5,374 nucleotides of DNA, taken from positions 1-5,374 of the forward strand of contig JBCBGC010000222.1 of the NCBI GenBank assembly GCA_038527215.1, read 5' to 3'. Positions 1 through 5,374 of the stretch are shown one piece after another. A model generated the notes under the pieces. That model worked only from the letters and a program-made list of their open reading frames with translations. It was not told the DNA's origin and searched no databases. The DNA is from JAWPMV01 sp038527215. GTDB lineage: Bacteria; Bacteroidota; Bacteroidia; J057. The translations under genes and the position numbers were made by a program. Each line of letters opens with the position of its first letter. Positions within the stretch are counted from its first letter, which is position 1.

Positions 1-11
1 AAATTCTTTTT

Positions 12-48
12 AAAAAAAAATGAGCCATCCCAAAATTAGGGATGACTC
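12..48 (-). terminator. Rho-independent terminator of the SH3-domain gene
   Basis: Read on the minus strand, the arm GAGTCATCCC and the arm GGGATGGCTC (plus-strand positions 39-48 and 22-31) form a 10-bp stem around a 7-nt loop. One pair is a G-U wobble that exists only in the minus-strand RNA; on the plus strand the same position is a C-A mismatch. The stem is followed, after one A, by nine consecutive U residues (12-20). It lies 22 nt past the stop codon at 71-73, as expected for the end of the leftward unit. A shorter T-run (52-56) flanks the other side, so weak activity in the opposite direction is possible. Confidence 0.88.
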
Positions 49-70
49 TTGTTTTTGCTGTGCGCCTAGA

Positions 71-1651
71 CTAATTCTGTCGGATCAGTTCCAGGACCAG
101 ATCGGCTAGTTCTGCATCGTCAAAGCCTGGAGTACGTGGAATTCGCTCCAGCGCCCGCTTTCTGGAAATTCCAGGCTGTTGCTGGTAAGCATTTCTGATC
201 TGATAGGCGATTTGCACATCTATTTCTTCTACACTGATGGCATCCAGTTCCTGTACCCAGGCTATCTTGGTGCCGTCTTCAGATTCTACCCGAGCCCAGT
301 TATCTACGTAGTCAGCCAGATAAACCACTTCGCCTGCCTGGAAAGGAATGGCAAAACTTTTTTCTGGATTGAGACGGCTTCTGATGTAGCCATTTACAGC
401 GCGAATCATCACAGCTGGCTGTCCATCCCGGGTGGCCGAACGGGTACGACCCAAGGGTTGAGCCAATCGCTGGCCGCTGGCGGTCACCGGGCTTTCTTCG
501 ATGGCAGTAGCGCTAGCATCCCGAATGACATCCGCAGGTACCCAGCCTACTTTGCCTCTGGGGGTTCTTACTTTATAGAACTTGGTGCCGGTCGCATTGA
601 CGGTCTGATCTCCTTCCATCCAGTCTACCTTTTCTCCTAGTCCCAGCCGATCTACCTCTGGGGCTAAATCTCCTGGTTGGATTCTCACCGGTACCTGATC
701 AGCAATACACACCCAACCTGTCATCAGGCGGGCTTGAGGCGCAGCCGTGCCACGGGTTCGATAATTCGCCGTAGTGCGGTAGTTCGACTCCGTGGTACGA
801 TAGGCGGTTTCAGGAGCAGGCGCTACCCAGACAGGCTGGGCTTCTGAACGGTAATTTGGTGCGTAATATTCAGGATAAACCCGGTAGGTTTGCTTATCGC
901 TTCTATAAGTGTAGGTGGGAGAGGCCGTGCGATAGGTCTCGGCATTGGCTTGGGAAGCTTTTTGTTCCTGCTTGCGCCAGCGGAGATATTCGATAGGATC
1001 CAGTCCGGTCAGTTCGCCAACCTCTTCCCCGGTTTCCCTTCCCCCAAAGCGGTAACGGGCATTGCTCCGAGTGGTGCGCTCCTTCTCCATCCATTTCCCA
1101 TCCAGTTCAAATTCTGGTGGGCCATTGAGGCGTTGACCAGCGCCGCGGCTCAAACCGAAATTAGCCTCAGGCCAGCGGTTGGCTTTCTCCCAATCTCCGG
1201 CAGCCAGATCGCCGATCTGTCCGTAATAGCGTTCCTGACGCTGGTAGCCCAGGCGATAAGCCAGGGTAAACAGGGCGGCTTCCAGTCCTTCAGCTGCTTC
1301 GTAAAACTTTACCGTAAAAGGATCAGAATCTTCCCAATCCACATCCGCAATATGTCTCACCGCCCGGTCATAATGACTGGTGGCAAATTCATAGGCTCTG
1401 GATTCATTGAGATATTTTGAACGTAAGGCGTATACCGCCTGGAAATAATGGTAGATCATTTCCATTTTGGGGCTGGGGGTCTGGCAGCGAGACCAGCTAT
1501 CCTCAACCTGGCCCAGAGGGATATCTCCTCCCGGAACATAATCCATGAAATAGATCTCCAGATCGTACTCATAGATTTTACAATTAGCTGCCCAACTTTG
1601 GGTGGGCATGAAGGCAAGGCTTCCTAATAAAAGGATCGCTACGATACGCAT
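71..1651 (-). CDS. Secreted protein with two bacterial SH3-like domains and a Tyr/Arg-rich linker, function unknown
   Basis: The product has 526 residues. The start was placed at the ATG at 1651 because a classic Sec signal peptide follows: MR, a hydrophobic stretch (residues 3-15) and a likely cleavage after S-W-A21. The open frame continues 37 codons upstream, but that extension would bury the signal peptide. Residues 22-230 look mostly helical and rich in aromatic residues, perhaps TPR-like, with Cys24 and Cys56 as possible disulfide partners. Residues 238-300 form a low-complexity linker with seven Tyr-Arg dipeptides. Residues about 311-377 look like an SH3b domain (GWVCIADQ at the start, GKVGWVPADVI at the end). 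Residues about 411-472 look like a second, more divergent one (NGYIRSR, DNWARV, IAWV). A charged helical tail ends the protein. SH3b domains often bind peptidoglycan or peptides, so a periplasmic or surface role is inferred. No catalytic domain was recognised. The gene is downstream of a lipoprotein gene on the same strand and ends at a clear terminator. Confidence 0.85.
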   Translation of the reverse strand: MRIVAILLLGSLAFMPTQSWAANCKIYEYDLEIYFMDYVPGGDIPLGQVEDSWSRCQTPSPKMEMIYHYFQAVYALRSKYLNESRAYEFATSHYDRAVRHIADVDWEDSDPFTVKFYEAAEGLEAALFTLAYRLGYQRQERYYGQIGDLAAGDWEKANRWPEANFGLSRGAGQRLNGPPEFELDGKWMEKERTTRSNARYRFGGRETGEEVGELTGLDPIEYLRWRKQEQKASQANAETYRTASPTYTYRSDKQTYRVYPEYYAPNYRSEAQPVWVAPAPETAYRTTESNYRTTANYRTRGTAAPQARLMTGWVCIADQVPVRIQPGDLAPEVDRLGLGEKVDWMEGDQTVNATGTKFYKVRTPRGKVGWVPADVIRDASATAIEESPVTASGQRLAQPLGRTRSATRDGQPAVMIRAVNGYIRSRLNPEKSFAIPFQAGEVVYLADYVDNWARVESEDGTKIAWVQELDAISVEEIDVQIAYQIRNAYQQQPGISRKRALERIPRTPGFDDAELADLVLELIRQN

Positions 1652-1655
1652 AGTT

Positions 1656-1676
1656 AGAAGGATTTGGTACCTCCTC
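1656..1676 (-). promoter_or_regulatory. Shine-Dalgarno-like GAGGAGG inside a small hairpin, upstream of the SH3-domain gene
   Basis: The minus strand carries GAGGAGG (plus positions 1670-1676), a near-perfect anti-16S match, but 18 nt before the chosen ATG, which is too far for normal use. AGGAGG can pair with CCTTCT (plus positions 1656-1661) across an 8-nt loop, giving five Watson-Crick pairs and one G-U. The pairing would hide the motif. In-frame codons near the motif offer no ATG at proper spacing. Bacteroidota rarely rely on Shine-Dalgarno sequences, so this may be chance; a role in translation control is only inferred. Confidence 0.25.
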
Positions 1677-1788
1677 AATAATCCGAAAAAAAAATATTCT
1701 TTGATCTGGAAGGAAATATACGCAGAAAAGAGGTAAAAAGCAGATTTTTCGGCTCGAAGCACTATTTATTCGCGCTTTTTGCCGCTTT

Positions 1789-2334
1789 TTACTCAGTAAC
1801 GACAATCTCAGCATTGCGCATGCCTGCATATTCCGGTAGCTCAGTCCCGTTCAGGAAGTAGCGAATGGAACTCCAGAAGAAGTGGCACTCATCCACATCC
1901 AAAAAGAACTCTACCCGCAGGGTATCTTGTCCGTAGGTATCTTTTTTAAAGAAGTAATCGAACTTATATTTTTTACCCAACAACAGAACATTGTTAAAGG
2001 ACTCATTCGCGGGATTGATATAGCGTTCCGTAAAATTGAAAGGACCAAATTTACCTCCGGCATATCCCGGATTGATCAGTTCGTACTTAGGATTGGCACT
2101 TTCACCTCCTGTGGTATCCAACCAAACCACCACTTGATTCAGGTTGTAGATGGAGTTTAAATAATTTTGCCCAGCAGGGTTTACATATTCTACGGTAAAA
2201 AATTCGCCTCCGACTTCATCGTTTTCCTTGCCTTCACAAGGATCGGCGCAGCTGTTCAGCATCACACCTAAACACAAAAGCACCAGGCTGCTTTTCCAAA
2301 AGGAAAGAGAGGAGGAATTAATTTGATTGATCAT
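1789..2334 (-). CDS. Small lipoprotein of unknown function
   Basis: The product has 181 residues. The N-terminus is a lipoprotein signal: Lys14, a hydrophobic core (about residues 16-26), and the lipobox L26-N-S-C29, so Cys29 would be acylated after signal peptidase II cleavage. The residues after it (A-D-P-C-E-G-K-E-N-D-E) are strongly acidic, which in Bacteroidota can accompany export to the cell surface, although no exact known export motif is present. The mature part is rich in Asn, Tyr and Phe and looks mainly beta-stranded (VVVWLDT, KYKFDYFF, DTLRVEFFLDV). Cys33 and Cys150 could form a disulfide. I do not recognise the family and assign no function. The start at 2334 gives a signal peptide of normal length. 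There is no Shine-Dalgarno sequence, but a -7-type promoter box lies about 30 nt upstream. The SH3-domain gene follows after 137 bp on the same strand with no clear terminator between, so co-transcription is possible. Confidence 0.85.
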   Translation of the reverse strand: MINQINSSSLSFWKSSLVLLCLGVMLNSCADPCEGKENDEVGGEFFTVEYVNPAGQNYLNSIYNLNQVVVWLDTTGGESANPKYELINPGYAGGKFGPFNFTERYINPANESFNNVLLLGKKYKFDYFFKKDTYGQDTLRVEFFLDVDECHFFWSSIRYFLNGTELPEYAGMRNAEIVVTE

Positions 2335-2364
2335 GAGTGAGATGGGAATAAGAAATTACTGGAA

Positions 2365-2372
2365 CAAAAATA
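2365..2372 (-). promoter_or_regulatory. Bacteroidota-type -7 promoter box for the lipoprotein gene
   Basis: On the minus strand this is TATTTTTG, a full match to the Bacteroidota -7 consensus TAnnTTTG. It ends 30 nt before the ATG at 2334, implying a short leader of roughly 20-25 nt. The expected -33 TTTG is not present at the right distance; that position is instead occupied by an imperfect palindrome (2388-2405). The surrounding DNA is AT-rich, so a chance match cannot be excluded. Confidence 0.45.
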
Positions 2373-2387
2373 AACAAATCTCGTTTG

Positions 2388-2405
2388 CTACTCACGTGTG
2401 GGTAG
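2388..2405. promoter_or_regulatory. 18-bp imperfect palindrome in the divergent spacer, possible operator
   Basis: The arms CTACTCAC (2388-2395) and GTGGGTAG (2398-2405) match as inverted repeats at 7 of 8 positions around a 2-bp centre. The site sits about where the -33 element of the leftward promoter would fall and about 80 bp upstream of the rightward M16 gene. This size and spacing suit a dimeric regulator, but no regulator gene is in the window and only one copy was seen, so operator function is inferred. Confidence 0.25.
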
Positions 2406-2487
2406 GCAAGATTGAGGAAAATTCAGGCTTGCCAGGTGGGAAAATAGTTGTGCAATATATCAACTTATCCCGTTAATTTGCCAGGTA

Positions 2488-3729
2488 ATGGAAGACATGG
2501 ATTATACCATCATCACGCTCCCCAATGGCCTCCGGGTTATCCACCAATATGTGCCTTATACCCGGACTGTGCATTGCGGATATGTGATTGATACCGGAAG
2601 CAGGGATGATGCCGAGGGCGAAATGGGCATGGCGCATTTCATCGAACACATGATCTTTAAGGGCACAGCCAAAAGGAAAACGTTCCATATCCTCAATTAT
2701 TTGGAATCCGTAGGTGGGGATGTCAACGCATATACCACCAAGGAAAAGACCTGCCTGTATGCCTCTATGGTTGCAGAGCATTTCGAAAGAGCGACTGAAT
2801 TGTTGACGGACATTGCTTTCAACTCCATTTTTCCCCAGAAGGAAATCATCAAGGAAAAGCAGGTCATCGCGGAGGAAATTGATATGTACCGCAATGCGCC
2901 CGATGAAGCCATCTTCGAGGATTTCGATGAGATGATTTTCCCTCAACACAGTCTCGGTCATCCTATCCTCGGAACCAAGCAATCCATCAATACTTTTACC
3001 CAGGACCGCGTCCGCCACCACATTCAGCAGGTATACGCGCAGGAGAGAATCGTCTTCAGCATTGTAGGCAATGTTTCGGAGAAAAAAGTCCGACGCGTCA
3101 TACATAAGTATTTAGCTCCGCTGGAATTACCCTCAGGCGGGGCCCAGCGCACCAGCCCAAATCAGCAACAAATCATCCACAAAGAGGTGGAAATTGCCAC
3201 CGATCAGGCCCATGAAATTGTTGGAGGAAGAGCCTATGCCTTGCAAAAGGAATTATATATCCCCTTCCTCATTCTCAACAATCTTCTGGGCGGTCCAGCC
3301 ATGAACTCCCGTCTCAACCTGAACATTCGGGAAAAATACGGGCTGTCCTATTCCATCCATTCTTTTTACTCCCCCTTCCTGGATAGCGGAATCTGGGGCG
3401 TGTACTACGCCTGCGAGTCCCGCAACCTGGAACGGATCCGCAAACTGGTCCAAAAAGAATTTTTGCATCTCAGGGAAAAACCCCTCTCCGCTCTCAAGCT
3501 CAACCAGGTCAAAAAGCAACTGACCGGTCAGTTGGTCCTGAGTTACGAGAACCTGCTCAGCCAGATGCTGGGGCAGGCCAAAGAAATGTTGGACTTTGGC
3601 ACCCCGCTTTCCTTTGCCGATTATCTACAGAAAATCGAAGAGGTGACGGCCCAGGAAATTCAGGAGGCTGCGGACCAGATTTTTTTCCAACAAGCCCGCA
3701 CCCAAATTACCTACCGAAAGCAAGGCTAG
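2488..3729 (+). CDS. M16 family zinc metallopeptidase (processing-peptidase-like)
   Basis: The product has 413 residues, the usual size for a single-chain M16B peptidase with an active N-terminal half and a C-terminal half lacking the motif. The inverted zinc motif HxxEH is intact (H50-F-I-E53-H54), and E130, 76 residues after H54 in the 'AEEIDMYRNAPDE' stretch, fits the third zinc ligand. The C-terminal half carries the conserved R281...Y288 pair in 'REKYGLSYS', which in this family helps position substrate. No signal peptide or membrane segment is seen, so a cytoplasmic location is likely. Known relatives cleave short or unfolded peptides within a closed chamber formed by two half-shells; here a homodimer is inferred because no second M16 gene is adjacent. 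The start could also be the in-frame ATG at 2497, three codons in, since the family usually begins just before 'TLPNGLRV'. sbcD follows after 38 bp, possibly in the same operon. Substrate unknown. Confidence 0.93.
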   Translation: MEDMDYTIITLPNGLRVIHQYVPYTRTVHCGYVIDTGSRDDAEGEMGMAHFIEHMIFKGTAKRKTFHILNYLESVGGDVNAYTTKEKTCLYASMVAEHFERATELLTDIAFNSIFPQKEIIKEKQVIAEEIDMYRNAPDEAIFEDFDEMIFPQHSLGHPILGTKQSINTFTQDRVRHHIQQVYAQERIVFSIVGNVSEKKVRRVIHKYLAPLELPSGGAQRTSPNQQQIIHKEVEIATDQAHEIVGGRAYALQKELYIPFLILNNLLGGPAMNSRLNLNIREKYGLSYSIHSFYSPFLDSGIWGVYYACESRNLERIRKLVQKEFLHLREKPLSALKLNQVKKQLTGQLVLSYENLLSQMLGQAKEMLDFGTPLSFADYLQKIEEVTAQEIQEAADQIFFQQARTQITYRKQG

Positions 3730-3767
3730 GGGTTGGCGATTTGCCGGGATAGCCATATCTTGAATCC

Positions 3768-4985
3768 ATGCGGATTCTACACACGGCCGACTGGCACTTA
3801 GGCAAGCGGCTTGACCATTTTTCCCGTCTGGAAGAACAAAAGGCGGTCCTGGAGGAGATTTGCCAAATCGCGGATCGCGAACAAGTGGACGCAGTGCTGA
3901 TTGCGGGCGATCTATTCGATCACGTCAACCCTTCTATTGAAGCCCTCGAACTCTTCTATAAAACCCTCAAACGCCTGGCTAAAAACGGACAACGAGCAGT
4001 GGTAGGCATTGCAGGGAATCACGATTCTCCCGATCGCATTGAGGCCCCGGTTCCCCTGGCCCGCGAATGTGGTATCATTCTGACAGGCTATCCGGATTCG
4101 CAGGTCCGACCTTTTGCCCTGGATAAAGGCTTCGAGATTACTCAATCCGCTCCCGGCTTTTTGGAAATAGCCTTTCCCCATCTGAATTATCCGCTGAGAC
4201 TGTTACTGACTCCCTACGCCAACGAAGTCAGGCTCAAGCGATACCTGGGGCAGGACCAGACAGAAGCCAGCCTTCGGGAAGTCTTGCAAAAAAGCTGGGG
4301 AGCACTAGCCAAAACGCATTGCGACCAGGCGGGCGTCAATGTCCTGATGACGCATTTATTTCTGGTGGACAAAAAAAATCCGCTACCGGAAGAGCCCGAT
4401 GATGAGAAACCCATTCTTACGGTAGGAGGAGCTCAGGAAATTTTTACCGAAAACCTACCCAAAAATCTCCACTATGCAGCCCTGGGACATCTCCACCGGC
4501 ACCAGTTGGTGCAGGAGACACCCTATCCCGTTGTCTACAGCAGCAGTCCCTTGAGTTACAGCATGAGTGAGGCGGGCCAGCAAAAATACGTGGTGATCAT
4601 AGAGGCAGAACCGGGAAAAGCCGCTCAGCTTACGCCCATCCCCCTTACCCAGGGCAGAAGCCTGGAACGCCAGACTTTTGAGGTGGTAGATGAAGCTGTA
4701 CAATGGCTGGAAGCCAACCCGCATACCTGGGTAGAGCTCACCATGGTTACAGAAGATTTTCTCCGGGCTGACGAAAGAAAGCGGCTCTATCAGGCCCATG
4801 ATGGCATCGTGAGCCTGATTCCTCAGATCACGAATCCCGAACAGGCCGCGGTTAGCGGCGAACAAGTAGATTTATCCAAAGATGTCAAGAGCCTGTTCGA
4901 AGACTATTTCAAGTACAAGCACGGCCAGGCTCCAGGCGATCATATCCTGGCCCTCCTGAAAGAAGTAATGGCCGAAGAAGAATAA
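3768..4985 (+). CDS. sbcD: SbcD, nuclease subunit of the SbcCD complex
   Basis: The product has 405 residues, close to the length of E. coli SbcD. It is a calcineurin-like metallophosphoesterase of the Mre11 family. All the metal-binding motifs are visible in order: D8-W-H10 near the N-terminus, G47-D48-L-F-D, G83-N84-H85-D86, H196 in 'LMTHLF', and G240-H241-L-H243. The region after about residue 270 fits the SbcD C-terminal capping and SbcC-binding part. With SbcC it forms the bacterial Mre11-Rad50-type complex, a Mn-dependent, ATP-stimulated nuclease that cleaves hairpins formed by inverted repeats and processes protein-blocked DNA ends; the complex acts on chromosomal DNA in the cytoplasm. 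The ATG at 3768 directly begins the conserved 'MRILHTADWHLG' block, so the start is secure. No strong Shine-Dalgarno sequence is visible. The sbcC gene begins 1 nt after the stop. Nothing appears missing or truncated. Confidence 0.97.
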   Translation: MRILHTADWHLGKRLDHFSRLEEQKAVLEEICQIADREQVDAVLIAGDLFDHVNPSIEALELFYKTLKRLAKNGQRAVVGIAGNHDSPDRIEAPVPLARECGIILTGYPDSQVRPFALDKGFEITQSAPGFLEIAFPHLNYPLRLLLTPYANEVRLKRYLGQDQTEASLREVLQKSWGALAKTHCDQAGVNVLMTHLFLVDKKNPLPEEPDDEKPILTVGGAQEIFTENLPKNLHYAALGHLHRHQLVQETPYPVVYSSSPLSYSMSEAGQQKYVVIIEAEPGKAAQLTPIPLTQGRSLERQTFEVVDEAVQWLEANPHTWVELTMVTEDFLRADERKRLYQAHDGIVSLIPQITNPEQAAVSGEQVDLSKDVKSLFEDYFKYKHGQAPGDHILALLKEVMAEEE

Positions 4986-4986
4986 C

Positions 4987-5374
4987 ATGATCCCGGTATC
5001 TCTGAGCATTGAAGGCTTGTATTCCTATCAGGCCAAACAGGAAATCGATTTTACCCAACTGACCCGAGCCCAAATCTTCGGCATTTTCGGGGCAACAGGT
5101 AGTGGTAAATCTTCTATCCTGGAAGCCATTGCTTTTGCGCTCTACGGGCAGTCTGAGCGGCTCAATCAAAAGGATAACCGCGCCTACAATATGATGAACC
5201 TGAAATCCAATCGCCTCTTGATTGATTTCGATTTCGGGGTAGGGGAGGAGCAATATAAAGTGGTGGTGCAGGTCAAGCGCAACAGCAAGCAATTTGACAA
5301 GGTTGGCACCTTCGAACGCAAGGCTTTTCGATATGAGCAAGGTCAACCGGTACCGATGGCAGATTTTTCGCCAG
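4987..5374 (+). CDS. sbcC: SbcC, ATPase subunit of the SbcCD complex (N-terminal part, cut by window end)
   Basis: This frame was translated directly from the sequence and stays open to the window edge, giving 129 codons. It begins M-I-P-V-S-L-S-I-E-G-L-Y-S-Y-Q, typical of the SbcC/Rad50 first strand, followed by the Walker A motif G35-A-T-G-S-G-K41-S42 in 'FGIFGATGSGKSS', then 'LEAIAFALYGQSERL' and 'YNMMNLKSN' (residues 67-75), which is characteristic of Bacteroidota SbcC. Full-length family members have about 1,000 residues, with long coiled coils, a zinc hook and a C-terminal ATPase half, so roughly seven-eighths lie outside. SbcC binds and hydrolyses ATP and clamps DNA for SbcD. The start lies 1 nt after the sbcD stop (TAA-C-ATG), which suggests translational coupling and balanced production of the two subunits; the purine-rich GAAGAAGAA at the sbcD end may serve as a weak ribosome site. 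Confidence 0.96.
   Translation, partial: MIPVSLSIEGLYSYQAKQEIDFTQLTRAQIFGIFGATGSGKSSILEAIAFALYGQSERLNQKDNRAYNMMNLKSNRLLIDFDFGVGEEQYKVVVQVKRNSKQFDKVGTFERKAFRYEQGQPVPMADFSP

Noticed and set aside
179..1420. Long open frames on the plus strand opposite the SH3-domain gene (about 150 and 175 codons)
   Set aside because: They lie antisense to a gene with a signal peptide and recognisable domains, their translations show no domain-like pattern, and they lack plausible upstream signals. They are shadows of the coding strand.
1686..1694. Run of nine A (T on the minus strand) upstream of the SH3-domain gene, as a phase-variation tract or attenuator
   Set aside because: The run is outside the chosen coding region and no stable GC-rich hairpin precedes it on the minus strand; only a weak AT-rich pairing with a bulge was found.
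1652..1762. A 37-codon N-terminal extension of the SH3-domain protein starting at 1762
   Set aside because: It would place a normal Sec signal peptide internally, and the extension has no recognisable export or domain pattern of its own.
1736..1790. AAAAAGC / GCTTTTT inverted repeats between the two leftward genes, as a terminator
   Set aside because: The arms are only 7 bp and separated by a long loop, and no compact stem followed by a U-run is formed in the leftward direction.
2448..2480. Rightward promoter TTG...TTAATTTG upstream of the M16 gene
   Set aside because: The -7 candidate has one mismatch at a fixed position, the spacing of 22 bp is long, and the implied transcription start would almost coincide with the ATG at 2488. 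It remains possible if translation starts at 2497, but is too weak to annotate.
2473..3105. A 210-codon open frame on the minus strand opposite the M16 peptidase
   Set aside because: The plus-strand frame carries intact catalytic motifs of a known family over its whole length; the antisense frame shows no family features.
4909..5346. A 145-codon minus-strand open frame spanning the sbcD end and the sbcC start
   Set aside because: The plus strand here encodes the SbcD C-terminus and the SbcC Walker A region, so the antisense frame is a shadow.

Overview
The window most likely comes from a chromosome of the phylum Bacteroidota, possibly a Saprospiria/Lewinella-like marine lineage. Four things suggest this: the SbcC N-terminus has the lineage-typical 'NMMNLKSN' block; the M16 peptidase resembles the single-domain type common in that phylum; a perfect TAnnTTTG-type -7 box lies upstream of a lipoprotein gene; and most starts lack a well-placed Shine-Dalgarno sequence. 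The class-level guess is weak. Base composition looks moderate and even across the window, and no sign of recent transfer, insertion sequence, CRISPR array, tRNA or rRNA was seen.

Layout: two transcription units diverge from a 153-bp spacer (2335-2487). Leftward on the minus strand lie a small lipoprotein gene of unknown function (1789-2334), then, after a 137-bp gap, a gene for a 526-residue secreted protein with two bacterial SH3-like domains and a tyrosine/arginine-rich linker (71-1651). A clear intrinsic terminator (12-48) closes this unit. Rightward on the plus strand lie an M16 zinc metallopeptidase (2488-3729), the nuclease subunit sbcD (3768-4985), and the start of the ATPase subunit sbcC (from 4987, cut by the window end). 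The gaps are 38 bp and 1 bp, so the three could be one operon.

Function: SbcD and SbcC form the bacterial Mre11-Rad50-type complex that opens hairpins and trims blocked DNA ends, and their tight coupling here is the usual arrangement. The M16 peptidase is probably cytoplasmic and has no evident mechanistic link to DNA repair. The leftward pair both encode exported proteins and may act together at the cell envelope, but their role cannot be read from the sequence. The most open questions are those two envelope proteins and the small dyad and hairpin elements near their starts. No convincing new multi-gene system was found.
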